DNA of 64,000 nt from a bacterium (GTDB lineage: Bacteria > Hydrothermota > DG-26 > JAUXAN01), in the NCBI GenBank assembly GCA_030619885.1, contig JAUXAN010000006.1, positions 1 through 64,000 of the forward strand. Reading direction: 5' to 3'. Below the pieces are notes generated by a model, which was not told where the DNA came from, ran no database searches, and worked only from the letters and a program-made list of their open reading frames with translations. The first letter of the stretch is position 1. Each line of letters starts with the position of its first letter. Position numbers and translations under genes: made by a program. Below are positions 9,020 to 19,265 of this stretch, in pieces.

Positions 9020-10927
9020 TTATTTGAGCAGAATTAGCTTCTTCGTTAGATTTGCCTTCTCTGTCTGGAGTCGGTAGAAATAGATTCCAGAAGGAACTTT
9101 CTTACCAAATTTATCTCTTCCATCCCATACAACTTCGGTAATCGGTGATCGGTTATCAGTTATCGATAATTTGCGGACCAATCTACCACTCGCATCATAG
9201 ATCTTTAGCACTGCGTGGCTTGGTTCGGACAACGAATAACGAATAACGGTGGACGCATGGAACGGATTGGGGAAATTCTGTAGAAGAGAGGTCGCTTTTG
9301 GTATGAATTTCGCATATGGCTCCTCTTCGACATTCACTAATGAGACAACAAATTTTACCGTTTCAAAGTAGAGGTTCTCGTCAGGGTCATGGGAAGCAAT
9401 TTGGAGACTATCGTAATAGGTTCCATCTGATAATCCTGCTGCCATTACCTTTACTACAACAGATTGAGAATCTCCTGCTGTTGTGACAAATGAGGTTGGA
9501 TTTATAGAAATAATCCATGACTGTGTCTTCGTTATATTAGTTACATTCAGTGCGCCGTTGCCAACATTCTTCACCCACATAGTGGCGGCATCGATCATGG
9601 CTGCTTCACAGTATAATTCAAGTGTATCAGGTTCTACAACGATATCAGGGATATCTGTTTCGGATATTGTGAGGTTCACATATATCTTGGGTCCGCCATC
9701 AGGAATATTCTTTGGTGTCTCGGTTGAACTGTTAGACGCACCCCATCCAAAATGGTGTGCATATAGATGTTCTACAGTGCCAGTATCACTATCTAATGCT
9801 GTATCTTCACATTGCATAAAGATGTTGGTTCCTGCTGGGTCGAACCATGACTCACCATCTGAAATATCGAACACTATATTGTGTCCAGCGAATGGGTAGT
9901 CTGCTTGCACAGGCATGTACCAGTCAAAGAAAGATTTTGTCCAATCAGGCGTCAGGGTATCACCAATCCCCATCTGGATGGCAACCCGCTGGCGAGTTGG
10001 ATGTGTTATCTTCCATCTGGTCTCCACAACAGGTGAATATGCGATACGGTCGGTCGTGTAATACGCCCACTGATGTGAGAGGCGTGGATGCTGTACAGCT
10101 TCGTATGACATCCAGAAATAGCCAAAATGACCCCAGTCAGTACCCCATGAGTTGACCAATCTGAATGCACCAGTGCCGTCATGTGTAACTAGGGTATCAT
10201 TATATCCGACTATCGTGACAGCATGTCCACCCCTGATGTAGCCCCCTCCTGTATCAGCTACGCAGTACATAGTGTCGTAATTCACGATGCGATCGAAATT
10301 TGTACTCCACACATCTATCCCTAAAACCACGACATTACTATCAGAGATTAACGCCTTGAGAACTTCAATACCACTAGAGTCCCCAACCCAGAGAAAATAC
10401 GCTGAATCGGAACGGTATGGAATGGCATTGGAATAGGCTGCTTCAGTTGGCCATGAGGTTGAATCAGCATCATTATACGGAGAGTCTACGAGATTTGCAC
10501 AGCCGTGGTCAATGAGACACTTCGTTGCATCTGTGAAATAAGCCCCATCGTCTACACCACCATTTATCTGGTTGTAGATGAAGGCAGGACTGAACTGATG
10601 ATCAGTAGTGTCCACGTCCCATCTCCGTTCATACCATTCCTGAAAAGTCTTATGGTAATAGCCCACTGCCCAGGCAACACAGGAACCCTGGTATTGCTGG
10701 TCACCGACTGGTGGCATGAAAGGTGTGAGATCAACCGAAAGTTGTTTAACAGGTTTTGCCTTCACAGGACTTTTATGCATCCATGGTCTCTGAGAAGGGT
10801 CCTCTGGCAGACAGCCCACCGGGTGGAGTTCCTTCGCTAATCCATTCGAGAATAAAATAAAGACCCCAACGACAACCAGGGCTATCCATACACTCTTCAC
10901 ATCGGTTGATGGATTTGCTTTAGACAT
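9020..10927 (-). CDS. Secreted papain-family (C1A) cysteine protease with FlgD/type-A sorting C-terminus
   Basis: I start at ATG 10927 (AGGAGG six bases upstream), giving 635 aa instead of the track's 664. An N-terminal hydrophobic segment ('WIALVVVGVFILF') serves as signal or anchor. The C1A core has Cys83 in 'GSCVAWAVGYY', the His in 'GGHAVTIVGYND' and the Asn in 'VNSWGTDWG'. A beta-rich middle region resembles Ig-like repeats. The end ('LLQNFPNPFHASTVIRYSL...SGIYFYRL') is the FlgD-Ig/T9SS type-A-like domain, implying export to the cell surface or medium. The stretch encoding 'SITDNRSPITEV' reads as a run of ATAACTGATAACCGAT-type repeats, so a dispersed repeat appears to lie inside the coding sequence. 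Confidence 0.88.
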   Translation of the reverse strand: MSKANPSTDVKSVWIALVVVGVFILFSNGLAKELHPVGCLPEDPSQRPWMHKSPVKAKPVKQLSVDLTPFMPPVGDQQYQGSCVAWAVGYYHKTFQEWYERRWDVDTTDHQFSPAFIYNQINGGVDDGAYFTDATKCLIDHGCANLVDSPYNDADSTSWPTEAAYSNAIPYRSDSAYFLWVGDSSGIEVLKALISDSNVVVLGIDVWSTNFDRIVNYDTMYCVADTGGGYIRGGHAVTIVGYNDTLVTHDGTGAFRLVNSWGTDWGHFGYFWMSYEAVQHPRLSHQWAYYTTDRIAYSPVVETRWKITHPTRQRVAIQMGIGDTLTPDWTKSFFDWYMPVQADYPFAGHNIVFDISDGESWFDPAGTNIFMQCEDTALDSDTGTVEHLYAHHFGWGASNSSTETPKNIPDGGPKIYVNLTISETDIPDIVVEPDTLELYCEAAMIDAATMWVKNVGNGALNVTNITKTQSWIISINPTSFVTTAGDSQSVVVKVMAAGLSDGTYYDSLQIASHDPDENLYFETVKFVVSLVNVEEEPYAKFIPKATSLLQNFPNPFHASTVIRYSLSEPSHAVLKIYDASGRLVRKLSITDNRSPITEVVWDGRDKFGKKVPSGIYFYRLQTEKANLTKKLILLK

Positions 10928-11308
10928 AGATACCTCCTTTTTAAAACACACGGAATACAACGGATTTCGACACAGATAAACACAGGAAAATAGTGATAAC
11001 CGAAGATCCCGCATTCAGTTATTTTTTGCTGCCTACTTTTCCTTTTGGGCAACCACGGCTCGACTGAGCTCGCCGAAGTCAAGGGTTTGCCCTTACTGCT
11101 CTCTTTTTCCACCCCCTTCTAAAATTAGTTATTAGTCATTAGAGCCCTTATTATATACAGAACGCTACAGAAAGTTTAATATTTATATTTTAAGGTTTTT
11201 GAATTCCTTGTCAAGGAAAAAAAGAAAAACCGCAGAGGTGCAGAGAACACAGAGAGAAGAAAAATCATAAGAGGAGAATGTATAGGTTCCTATACAATCA
11301 AGGGAAGA
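10928..11308. other. Intergenic region with promoter and repeat words, no gene
   Basis: On the minus strand TTGACA (11224-11219) with TAAAAT after 16 bases is a plausible promoter for the protease, leaving a leader of over 250 bases. The region also holds 'CTCGACTGAGCTCGCCGAAG' (similar to an insertion in the 23S gene) and 'CCGCAGAGGTGCAGAGAACA' (family C). I see no ORF of interest. Confidence 0.5.
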
Positions 11309-12145
11309 TTAACCACAGTCGCCCCTACGGGTTACATTAGATTTTATCTCCTTTAAATCTTCCAGCACAGAGTATGGAACCTTAAGTTTTCCTAGCATAG
11401 GTCTTTTGATATTACCGTGACAGTCTGAACCACCAGTCGCCACGAGATTTTTCTTCCTTGCATATTCTGTATAGTATTCAATCGCCTCTTTATTGTGTTC
11501 AGGATGCCACGCCTCAATCCCGAGCAGACCGTATTCGATAAACTTTGGTATAAAGTCAGCAACCTTCAACTTCAAAGGATGGGCGAGTACAGGTATTCCA
11601 TTTGCATCCCTTATTATCTGTATCGCCTCTTTTTGCCCAAGTTCGTATCTTGGCACATAACACGGTGCATTATCGGCAAGAAAGCGTCGAAAAGCGCCCC
11701 TGTAGGAAGCAACATATCCCTCTTTTAAAAGCATCCTTGCAATATGAGGTCTGCCAATGGAACCTTTACCCACAATTTGAAGGATATGTTCAAAATTTAT
11801 TTCAATATTGAAATTGCGCAATTTTCTTATGATTTCTTTTGCCCTATCCACTCTCAATGTTTTGAACCTCTTTAGAATCTGTAGCAGATTTTTCTCTTCG
11901 TAATCTATAAAATATCCAAGAAAATGTATATCTTTGCCGTTCTCTATCGAAGAGAGTTCAATTCCGGGAATGACTTCTATTCTCTTATCCGCTACTTTTA
12001 TGGCAGGTTCTATCCCATCGACTGAATCGTGGTCTGTAATTGCAACGGCACTCAAATCGGATTTGAGTGATTGTTCTATCACCTCTTGTGGCGTAAAGGA
12101 ACTATCAGAGTAGGTTGTGTGGATGTGTAAATCTACATATCTCAT
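11309..12145 (-). CDS. PHP-domain phosphoesterase
   Basis: A cytoplasmic metal-dependent phosphatase or nuclease of the PHP superfamily (278 aa). Metal-binding motifs are in order: 'DLHIHTTYSD' (residues 4-13), 'AITDHDSVDG' (about 36), 'ELSSIENGKDIHFLGY', 'PVLAHP' and 'GGSDCHG'. The single-domain layout resembles nucleoside 3',5'-bisphosphate phosphatases (YciV/RnaAM type). The last residues ('NVTRRGDCG') and the stop are encoded by a dispersed 'GTCGCCCCTACGGGT' repeat, so the native C-terminus may have been replaced. There is no clear Shine-Dalgarno. It lies 101 bases after the ExeA-like gene and may be cotranscribed with it. Confidence 0.85.
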   Translation of the reverse strand: MRYVDLHIHTTYSDSSFTPQEVIEQSLKSDLSAVAITDHDSVDGIEPAIKVADKRIEVIPGIELSSIENGKDIHFLGYFIDYEEKNLLQILKRFKTLRVDRAKEIIRKLRNFNIEINFEHILQIVGKGSIGRPHIARMLLKEGYVASYRGAFRRFLADNAPCYVPRYELGQKEAIQIIRDANGIPVLAHPLKLKVADFIPKFIEYGLLGIEAWHPEHNKEAIEYYTEYARKKNLVATGGSDCHGNIKRPMLGKLKVPYSVLEDLKEIKSNVTRRGDCG

Positions 12146-12246
12146 TCAAAAAAGGTGATGAGCGTGGATGTAAACACGGATTAATCCACTTTAGACAGGT
12201 CTTTACCCTGCATAATGCACTCGAGTTCAGTAATATGGAATGTGGT

Positions 12247-13068
12247 TCACATTATCCCCAGGTCTCCTACGACTTCTTCGACAACCGCTTCATCTATAAT
12301 ATTCTTTTTTGTAAGAAAACCTTCAAGTAGAGCGTTATCACATATCGTGTTTATCAATCTCGGTTTTCCTTTCGAGAACTTGTATATAACTCTGACTGCA
12401 GGGTCGGTAAAGATGTTATCACTCCTACCAACCACGCTTAATCTATGCTGGATATAGCCTTTTGTAGACTCTGCGGTGAGGGTTTCAAGACGACATTTCA
12501 TGCCAATCCTTTCATACAGTGGCATATCGAGTTTCAAATTGTTATCCAGTTCTGGCAGCCCGAAGAGGAGAAAGGTGATCAAATGACCTTCTGGAAATTC
12601 TATATTGAGCAGCCCCCTCATCTCTTCCATTATATCTTTTCTCTCAAGCATATTTGCTTCGTCTATCATCACCACCGCTTTTTTATTCTGTTCGTATATA
12701 TCTACAAGCCTTTCGTACAACTTTGAAATCAGCGTATCCTTGTCCACATTTCCTTTTATATCTTCTACCCCGAGTTTCTCTGCAACTTTTTTAATCAACC
12801 AGAGTGGCTGAAGTGCGGAATGTATTATGACCAGCATAGCAACCTCAAACTCCTCTTTTGCACTCATTATATCGAGCATCCTCCTCGCAATCGTTGTCTT
12901 TCCAGTCCCGATGTCTCCTAACAATATACCCAGTCCCCTCATCGCCTCCGCCACATGGATAAGTTTTACTATTACCTTACTATGCTGGGGAGAATCATAA
13001 TAAAACCTCTCATCGGGCGAACTACCAAAAGGCGCGTCGCTCAAATTGAAGAATTTCTCATAATCCAT
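12247..13068 (-). CDS. ExeA/GspA-like AAA ATPase
   Basis: A P-loop ATPase of the ExeA/MshM group (273 aa), related to ATPases of type II secretion assembly and of some transposition systems. The family start 'YEKFFNLSDAPFGSSPDERF' is present, with Walker A 'GDIGTGKTT' (about 51-59), Walker B 'AVVMIDEAN' and sensor-type 'ITFLLFGLPELDNNL'. The C-terminal lid ('GKPRLINTICDNALLEG') is typical. No peptidoglycan-binding or membrane segment follows, so only the cytoplasmic ATPase part exists. Its mRNA appears leaderless. Confidence 0.85.
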   Translation of the reverse strand: MDYEKFFNLSDAPFGSSPDERFYYDSPQHSKVIVKLIHVAEAMRGLGILLGDIGTGKTTIARRMLDIMSAKEEFEVAMLVIIHSALQPLWLIKKVAEKLGVEDIKGNVDKDTLISKLYERLVDIYEQNKKAVVMIDEANMLERKDIMEEMRGLLNIEFPEGHLITFLLFGLPELDNNLKLDMPLYERIGMKCRLETLTAESTKGYIQHRLSVVGRSDNIFTDPAVRVIYKFSKGKPRLINTICDNALLEGFLTKKNIIDEAVVEEVVGDLGIM

Positions 13069-13075
13069 ATAAATT

Positions 13076-13103
13076 ATTATATGAAATAAAAAATCTTTGT
13101 CAA
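13076..13103 (-). promoter_or_regulatory. Leaderless promoter of the ExeA-like ATPase gene
   Basis: On the minus strand TTGACA (13103-13098), a 16-base spacer, then a perfect TATAAT (13081-13076) and seven bases to ATG 13068. Transcription should start at or next to the start codon. No Shine-Dalgarno is present. Confidence 0.8.
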
Positions 13104-13147
13104 GATGCTAACTGAAAAAATTTAAAATGGGGGGTCCCAGATTGTAT

Positions 13148-15541
13148 TCAATGGGCAAAAACTCTCTCCTGCTTATACTCCATAACCTGTTGGGGTCGCA
13201 ATTTCTTCGTTAACGTAATCTCCAGAACCTCATCCATACTTTTAACCAGTTTTATATCCAATCCTTTCTTTGCATAGGTTGGAATTTCTTTCAAGTCTTT
13301 CTCGTTCTTTATGGGTATTATCACAGTCTTCACGCCTGCTCTCTGTGCCGCAACCAGTTTTTCTGCAAGCCCACCGATTGGAAGCACTCTCCCACGAAGG
13401 GTTATCTCACCACTCATCGCAACATTTCTAAAGGTTGGTATTTTTGTCAGTGCCGAGAGCATCGCTGTTGCTATGGTTATACCTGCAGAAGGTCCATCTT
13501 TTGGTATGGCACCTTCTGGCACATGGACATGGATATCTATCTTCCTTGAAAAATCATCTGGCAGCCCAAATGAAGTTGCCCTGGATCGGGCGTATGTCAA
13601 GGCAGCCTGCGCGGATTCTTTCATAATATCACCTAACTGTCCTGTCAGTATTAACTTTCCCTTACCCTTCACAATCTCGACTTCCAGCTGAATAAGTTCA
13701 CCACCAAGCTCTGTCCATGAAAGGCCTGTGGCAACACCTATCTCATTCTCCTCGTCGAGTTCTTTCCCAAGAAATTTAGGCGCGCCGAGATACTTCTCAA
13801 GACTACTCTTCTTAATGGTCACTCCCTTCTTCTTTTTTGTAGCCACCAATCTGGCGACCTTACGCGAGATAGCAGCAATTTCTCTTTCTAAATTTCTTAC
13901 CCCAACTTCCTTTGTATAATTTCTTATTATCGAGACTATCGCTTCATTCGTGAACTTCAAATTTCTCTCTCGGAGTCCATGTGATTTTAACTGTTTTGGA
14001 ATTAGAAATCCCTTTGCAATCTGTAATTTTTCATGTTCTAAGTAACCCGGGAGTCTTATCACTTCCATTCTGTCCTTCAATGCAGGTGGAATAGTGTGGA
14101 GCACATTGGCAGTACATATGAAGAAAATTTCAGAAAGATCGAAATCTACCTCAAGATAATGGTCATTAAAAGAGTAGTTCACCTCTGGGTCGAGTACTTC
14201 TATTAAAGCAGCTGCAGGATCTCCTCTGTAATCGAGCCCTATCTTGTCCACTTCATCTAAGAGAAAGACGGGATTCTTTGTCTCTGCTTTCTTCACATTT
14301 TGTATTATCCTTCCTGGAAGGGCACCGATGTATGTTCTTCTATGTCCTCTTATCTCTGCCTCATCTCTCACTCCACCGAGTGACATCCTCACAAATTTCC
14401 TCCCGAGGGCACGGGCAATCGATTTCCCCAAGGAAGTCTTTCCAACCCCGGGCGCACCGACGAAACAGATTATAGGACCTTTCATCTTTTTTATCAATTT
14501 CAGCACCGATAGAAATTCTATTATCCTCTCTTTTGGTTTTTCCAGACCATAGTGGTCTTCATTCAGAATTCGCTCGGCATGTTTGATGCTCAAATTATCT
14601 TTCGTCCGTTTTTCCCATGGGAGCGATATGAACCAGTCGAGGTAATTCCTTATTACAGTTGCCTCAGGTGACATGGGTGGCATCTTTTTTAACCTTTCAA
14701 GTTCCTTATTCGCCTTCTTTTCAACCTCTTCGGGTAGCTTTGTCGACTCTATCGCCTTCCTCAGTTCTAATATCTCCTCTGTTTCATTCTCTTCCTGTCC
14801 AAGTTCTCTCTTTATAGCCCTCATCTGCTCAGCAAGATAGAACTGCTTCTGGCTCTTCATCACCTGCGATTTTACATCCTCCTCGAGTTTTTTGCCAAGT
14901 TTGAGTATATCTATCTCAGAAGCCAGGGCTATAGAGAGAAATCTCAGTCGAGATTCAATACTTGCACATTCTAATAGTTTCTGTTTTGTCTCCAACCCAA
15001 CAGAGAAGTGGGATGATATGGCATCGATGAGTTTCTCAGGGGATTGGATATGCGATATTGATAAGAGCACTTCATTAGGAATCTTCTTATTCAATCTCAC
15101 ATACTCCTCAAATTGAGACCTCACATTTCTGAGGAGTGCTTCTGTATGCATGGTTTCTTCCTCTTCCCCTTTAATAATCGAAAATTTGACCGAGAAGTGT
15201 TTCCTGTTATGAAGAAATTTTTCTATTTTTGCCCTGACAATCCCTTCTACCAGTACCTTCACCGTTCCATCGGGCAGTTTCAACATATGGGTGATCTTCG
15301 AAATTGTCCCTATTTGATGTATATCTTTAGAAGTTGGGGAAGAGAGTATCGGGTCTTTCTGCGCCGATAAGAATATCATTCTGTCTCTGTTATGAGCAGA
15401 TTCTATTGCATCTATAGATTGTTTGCGTCCGATCAGAAGGGATACTGTCATATACGGGAAAACGACCACATCCCTCAATGGAACGAGTGGAAGTTCAGAA
15501 CTGAATCCTAAAACCTCTCCGTCCTTAATTATACGAACCAT
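13148..15541 (-). CDS. lon: ATP-dependent Lon protease
   Basis: Lon degrades damaged and regulatory proteins in the cytoplasm. The 797-aa product contains the N-terminal substrate domain ('[15 protein letters not shown]'), a long helical region, the AAA module ('[20 protein letters not shown]', '[10 protein letters not shown]') and the protease domain. The catalytic Ser lies in 'PKDGPSAG' (near 685) and the Lys in '[14 protein letters not shown]' (near 727). Length and order are those of LonA. The start lies 17 bases inside clpX with AAGGA eight bases upstream, making it the last gene of tig-clpP-clpX-lon. Confidence 0.97.
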   Translation of the reverse strand: MVRIIKDGEVLGFSSELPLVPLRDVVVFPYMTVSLLIGRKQSIDAIESAHNRDRMIFLSAQKDPILSSPTSKDIHQIGTISKITHMLKLPDGTVKVLVEGIVRAKIEKFLHNRKHFSVKFSIIKGEEEETMHTEALLRNVRSQFEEYVRLNKKIPNEVLLSISHIQSPEKLIDAISSHFSVGLETKQKLLECASIESRLRFLSIALASEIDILKLGKKLEEDVKSQVMKSQKQFYLAEQMRAIKRELGQEENETEEILELRKAIESTKLPEEVEKKANKELERLKKMPPMSPEATVIRNYLDWFISLPWEKRTKDNLSIKHAERILNEDHYGLEKPKERIIEFLSVLKLIKKMKGPIICFVGAPGVGKTSLGKSIARALGRKFVRMSLGGVRDEAEIRGHRRTYIGALPGRIIQNVKKAETKNPVFLLDEVDKIGLDYRGDPAAALIEVLDPEVNYSFNDHYLEVDFDLSEIFFICTANVLHTIPPALKDRMEVIRLPGYLEHEKLQIAKGFLIPKQLKSHGLRERNLKFTNEAIVSIIRNYTKEVGVRNLEREIAAISRKVARLVATKKKKGVTIKKSSLEKYLGAPKFLGKELDEENEIGVATGLSWTELGGELIQLEVEIVKGKGKLILTGQLGDIMKESAQAALTYARSRATSFGLPDDFSRKIDIHVHVPEGAIPKDGPSAGITIATAMLSALTKIPTFRNVAMSGEITLRGRVLPIGGLAEKLVAAQRAGVKTVIIPIKNEKDLKEIPTYAKKGLDIKLVKSMDEVLEITLTKKLRPQQVMEYKQERVFAH

Positions 15542-16748
15542 TCTTCATCCTTCTCTGTCTATATATATAGACAGGTCCTGCCTTTTTGGTAATTACCTCT
15601 TTTGTTATTATACATTTCTTTATCCTTCTATCTGATGGGAGATGGAACATTATGTCGAGCATAGATGATTCCAGAATAGCCCTAAGACCTCTGGCACCTG
15701 TCTTTATATGGATCGCACAAGTCGCTATAGCATCGAGTGCATCCTCTTCAAATATGAGTTCAACACCTTCGAGTCCAAATATCTTCTTATACTGTTTGCA
15801 TAGCGCATTCTTCGGTTTAGTCAAGATATCTATGAGGGAATTTTTATCGAGTTCATGTAGAGTGTAAATTGTGTGCATCCTACCCACAAATTCGGGTATC
15901 ATTCCATATTGAATTAAGTCTTCGGGTTCAACTTCAAAAATAGAGTTGGTTCTTCTTTTCTTCAAAGCCACTGTAAATCCAATGTTACCACTGCCCCTTC
16001 TTTTTTCAACTATCTTATCCAGTCCGTCGAATGTTCCACCACAGATAAAAAGTATATTTTTGCTATTTATCTGCACAAAAGACTGTTCTGGATGCTTGCG
16101 TCCTCCCTGTGGAGGCACATTGACAATATCCCCTTCGATTATTTTTAAAAGTGCCTGTTGAACGCCTTCACCTGAGACATCACGTGTTATACTTGGACTA
16201 TCACTCTTCCTCGCTATCTTATCAATCTCGTCTATATACAAGATGCCAGTCTCGGCTGAATTCACCTCGTAATCTGCTGACTGCAACAGTCTTACTAAAA
16301 TATTTTCCACATCCTCACCCACATAGCCTGCCTCGGTTAAAGCAGTTGCATCTGCAATTGCAAAAGGAACCCTCAATATCTTCGCCATAGTCTGGGCAAG
16401 GAGGGTTTTTCCGATACCTGTTGGTCCAATCAATAAGACATTGCTCTTCTCTAATTCTACACCCTCATCTTTGGTGCATATCCTTTTATAGTGATTATAT
16501 ACCGCTACCGATAGCACCTTCTTTGCCCTTTCCTGTCCAATTACATACTCATCTAAACTGGACTTTATCCTCTGGGGGGATGGCAGTTTGAAGTCGATCG
16601 GCTCTTGTGACAATGTTCCATTCTTTACTATTTCGGAACAGATTTTGATACAGTCATTGCATATATATCCGGATGTGCCAGAAATCAATCTATGAACCCG
16701 CTCCTGCGGTCTATTACAGAAAGAGCATCTTGGAACTCTACTTCGCAT
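15525..16748 (-). CDS. clpX: ATP-dependent Clp protease ATP-binding subunit ClpX
   Basis: ClpX unfolds tagged proteins and feeds them to ClpP. The 407 aa contain the N-terminal C4 zinc domain ('CSFCN' and 'CNDCIKIC', using Cys 8, 11, 30 and 33), Walker A '[12 protein letters not shown]', pore-loop '[10 protein letters not shown]', Walker B '[11 protein letters not shown]' and the ClpP-docking tripeptide IGF in 'GSGNIGFTV'. The gene overlaps clpP by 11 bases upstream and lon by 17 bases downstream, so all are coupled. Confidence 0.97.
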   Translation of the reverse strand: MRSRVPRCSFCNRPQERVHRLISGTSGYICNDCIKICSEIVKNGTLSQEPIDFKLPSPQRIKSSLDEYVIGQERAKKVLSVAVYNHYKRICTKDEGVELEKSNVLLIGPTGIGKTLLAQTMAKILRVPFAIADATALTEAGYVGEDVENILVRLLQSADYEVNSAETGILYIDEIDKIARKSDSPSITRDVSGEGVQQALLKIIEGDIVNVPPQGGRKHPEQSFVQINSKNILFICGGTFDGLDKIVEKRRGSGNIGFTVALKKRRTNSIFEVEPEDLIQYGMIPEFVGRMHTIYTLHELDKNSLIDILTKPKNALCKQYKKIFGLEGVELIFEEDALDAIATCAIHIKTGARGLRAILESSMLDIMFHLPSDRRIKKCIITKEVITKKAGPVYIYRQRRMKNGSYN

Positions 16749-17340
16749 TCTTTATCTCACTTTTTGTTTTTATAACCTCATCTACAAGCCCATAATTTTT
16801 GGCTTCCAATGCAGACATCCAGAAATTTCTGTCCGTATCCTTTGTTATCTTCTCAAGAGATTGGCCTGTATGGTGTGAGAGGATTTGATTCAACCGTTCC
16901 CTGATGGTAACGATCTCTTTGGCGTGAATTTCTATATCTACAGCCTGTCCTGTGACACCACCCATTGGCTGATGAAGAAGAATCCTCGTATGGGGGAGGC
17001 AGAATCTTTTGCCTTTGGCACCAGATGAAAGTAAGACCGCTGCCAGACTGGCTGCCATTCCCATACATATAGTAGAAACATCAGGTTTTATATACTGTAT
17101 CGTGTCATAGATAGCGAGTCCGCAGGAGATGACGCCCCCGGGACTATTTATGTAAATACTTATATCCTTCTCAGGATCATCGGCCTCAAGGAAAAGAAGC
17201 TGGGCTATGACAAGATTCGATACAGTGTCTTCTATAGGAGACCCTATGAATATTATTCTCTCTTTCAGAAGTCGGGAAAATATGTCATAAGCTCGTTCTC
17301 CCCTCGCACTCTGTTCAACAACTATTGGAACTAATCCCAT
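16738..17340 (-). CDS. clpP: ATP-dependent Clp protease proteolytic subunit ClpP
   Basis: The serine peptidase chamber of ClpXP. The 200-aa protein carries the catalytic serine in '[14 protein letters not shown]' (near 98), histidine in '[14 protein letters not shown]' (near 123) and aspartate near 172 in the '[13 protein letters not shown]' region. '[18 protein letters not shown]' is the conserved handle strand region. AGGAGG precedes its ATG, which lies inside the end of tig. Confidence 0.97.
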   Translation of the reverse strand: MGLVPIVVEQSARGERAYDIFSRLLKERIIFIGSPIEDTVSNLVIAQLLFLEADDPEKDISIYINSPGGVISCGLAIYDTIQYIKPDVSTICMGMAASLAAVLLSSGAKGKRFCLPHTRILLHQPMGGVTGQAVDIEIHAKEIVTIRERLNQILSHHTGQSLEKITKDTDRNFWMSALEAKNYGLVDEVIKTKSEIKNAK

Positions 17341-18548
17341 AAATTCCTCCTTACCTTCTTTATTTTTATCTTTGAATTTGCAATCAGAAAATCGAATGTC
17401 TTATTTCTTCTGATCTGTTCTTTTAAATTTTCGTATCGACCGCTCTTTTTAAGTTGTAATTTTACAAACTTCGAATCCTTTTTTTCAGCAGAGGAAAAAT
17501 CGTTTATCTGCCTGTCAACTTCATCATCTGTAGCAACTATCTCTTCTCTTTCGGCAATTTTATCAAGAATTACATGCAGTTTCACCGCTCTTATAGCGGC
17601 GGGTCTCATCTCAGCCTTTAGACTGCTCACATCCCCTTCTTTCCCTTTTCTCATTTCAGAGAGATAAAGTTCAACTAAAGAATCAGGAGGTTCAAATGCA
17701 TTCTGAGCAAGAAGGTATTCACTTATATCCCTTTCAAGTTCTTTCCCGGCAATTTTTTCATCCTCTTTTATTAGATTCATTTTGAGCTCTCTCTTCAATG
17801 CTTTCAGGTTTTCAAATCCAAGGTCCTTTGCAAACTTATCATCCATTTGGGGGAACGAGGGTTCTTTTATCTCTTTTATTCTCACCTTAGTTTTTGAATC
17901 CTTACTTTCTATTTCAAACTCGTCGTTCACTCCCTTTGCCAGAAATTTTTCAAACATATCTTTTGTTAATTTTTTCTCTTTCACTACAAGATTTACATTC
18001 TCTTTCTTATCGTTTTCATCCGCATGTCCATCTTTTATCACCTCAATATCTACTGTAACCAGATCGCCAACACAGATAGGACGATTGACAGGGTTATACA
18101 CGGCATTCTCTTCTCTGAGTTTGTGCAATACACTTTTGATTTCTTTCCTCCCTATTTTGTCAACTCTTTTAGTGAAGCGTAGATTTTTATAATCTTTCAA
18201 TTCTATATCAGGTATGATTTCAAAGGATGCCTTGAAATGTAGTCTCTTTTTTGGTTTAAAAGAGAGGTCGTGTATCTTCGCAGTTGTGATTGGTTGAAAT
18301 TTTTTTTCTTTTATTATTTCCTGATATATTTTAGGAACGAGTCTATTTATCGCTTCTGTTTCAAGGCTCGATGCATATTTCATTTTTACGATTTCCTTTG
18401 GGACTTTGCCTTTTCTAAATCCTTTCAGTTTTATTTCTTTACTGTAGTTTGCAGAGAGTTCATCGATTTCATCTTCAACCCGATAAGCGGGCACAGAGAC
18501 ATCCAGTGTTCTCTGCCATTCATTAGGTTTTAAAACATTCAGTTCCAT
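17331..18548 (-). CDS. tig: Trigger factor
   Basis: The ribosome-bound chaperone that meets nascent chains. The 405-aa protein has the N-terminal ribosome-binding signature '[17 protein letters not shown]' (about 42-58; GFRxGKxP), a shortened and divergent FKBP-like middle domain ('[15 protein letters not shown]') and the long helical C-terminal domain. It is the first gene of the proteostasis operon tig-clpP-clpX-lon, a classic arrangement. Its start abuts an AT-rich stretch that belongs to a repeat also present at 55.48 kb, and no Shine-Dalgarno is visible. Confidence 0.93.
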   Translation of the reverse strand: MELNVLKPNEWQRTLDVSVPAYRVEDEIDELSANYSKEIKLKGFRKGKVPKEIVKMKYASSLETEAINRLVPKIYQEIIKEKKFQPITTAKIHDLSFKPKKRLHFKASFEIIPDIELKDYKNLRFTKRVDKIGRKEIKSVLHKLREENAVYNPVNRPICVGDLVTVDIEVIKDGHADENDKKENVNLVVKEKKLTKDMFEKFLAKGVNDEFEIESKDSKTKVRIKEIKEPSFPQMDDKFAKDLGFENLKALKRELKMNLIKEDEKIAGKELERDISEYLLAQNAFEPPDSLVELYLSEMRKGKEGDVSSLKAEMRPAAIRAVKLHVILDKIAEREEIVATDDEVDRQINDFSSAEKKDSKFVKLQLKKSGRYENLKEQIRRNKTFDFLIANSKIKIKKVRRNLWD

Positions 18549-18550
18549 TT

Positions 18551-18751
18551 TAAAAACATAAATTTAAACCACAGATTACACAGATTATCACAAGATTTTT
18601 CTTTTTACTTCTAATGCTGCCCCCATAATTTTTTCCATACGGATTCTGCCATACGGTTCGTATGGGCGGACAGTTCTTTATATAATCATTTTTCATTATC
18701 CTCTTGTGTAAATCTTGTGAAATCTCGTGGTTCCATTTTTTGAAATCACTA
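18551..18751. repeat. Long dispersed repeat (R3 copy 1) carrying a nested family A element
   Basis: The sequence matches 55482-55626 over both flanks ('AAAAACATAAATTTAAACCA' on the left, 'TCGTGGTTCCATTTTTT' on the right). It contains an extra block around 18616-18671 with 'CCATACGGATTCTGCCATAC', absent from the other copy. The outer arms form an imperfect inverted repeat. Confidence 0.7.
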
Positions 18752-18771
18752 ATATATTACCATAATATTTT

Positions 18772-18853
18772 GCGAGAGGAGGGATTTGAACCCTCATCCC
18801 TTTCAGGACTGGATCCTAAATCCAGCGCGTCTACCAAGTTCCGCCACCCTCGC
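18772..18853 (-). tRNA. tRNA-Leu (anticodon UAG)
   Basis: The minus strand folds as a class II tRNA. The acceptor is GCGAGGG paired with CTCTCGC, the anticodon stem-loop is CTGGA-TTTAGGA-TCCAG giving anticodon UAG, a long variable arm follows, and the T-arm contains GGTTCAAATCC. CCA is not encoded; the next base (18771) supplies discriminator A. It decodes CUN leucine codons. Confidence 0.95.
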
Positions 18854-18861
18854 TTAAATTT

Positions 18862-18889
18862 ATAATACAAGATTTTCTTAAAATGTCAA
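18862..18889 (-). promoter_or_regulatory. tRNA-Leu promoter
   Basis: TTGACA (18889-18884), a 16-base spacer and TATTAT (18867-18862) on the minus strand. The tRNA 5' end lies eight bases after the -10, so transcription may start at the mature end or within a base or two of it. Confidence 0.75.
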
Positions 18890-19265
18890 GGAAAATCGAT
18901 ACGCTTAAAGCGTATCAGATTTTCCTGACCCCACGTCTTATAGTTCTTTGATGGGGTCAAGGAAAAAAGAAAACCGCAGAGGCGTAGAATTCACTGAGAG
19001 TACACAGATAACCGCAGATTAAGTCCTGTAGGGAACAGGCATGCCTGTTCCCTACAGGACTTTGCAATTTCCCAAGTGACATTACGAGCCCGTCCCTACG
19101 GATCCGTATGGATACGGGCGAAGCAATCTTAAATTATATTACGAGATTGCCAAGCGAGAATACGTAATGAAACTATAAAAGTAGGGTCTATCGCAGACCC
19201 GTATGGGAAGACCCTGCACTACCTTCTTTTACACTTTTGAAGCGTTGACCCCAAACACAAACAGA
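18890..19265. repeat. Gene-free repeat block with a perfect 42-bp palindrome
   Basis: About 375 bases without a gene. In order: an inverted repeat 'GAAAATC...GATTTTC' at 18892-18925; a TGACCCCA/TGGGGTCA pair; family C words ('CCGCAGAGGCG', 'AACCGCAGATTAA'); a perfect palindrome at 19021-19062 (half-site 'AAGTCCTGTAGGGAACAGGC'); a family A copy at 19092-19113 ('GTCCCTACGGATCCGTATGG') inside CCCGT/ACGGG arms; and 'GGGTCTATCGCAGACCC' near 19184. It lies between the cyclic-nucleotide-binding gene and tRNA-Leu. Confidence 0.75.

Noticed and set aside
12247-13068. Transposition-associated ATPase (TnsC/IstB-like) marking a mobile element
   Set aside because: The sequence fits the ExeA group; no transposase, integrase or terminal repeats surround it.
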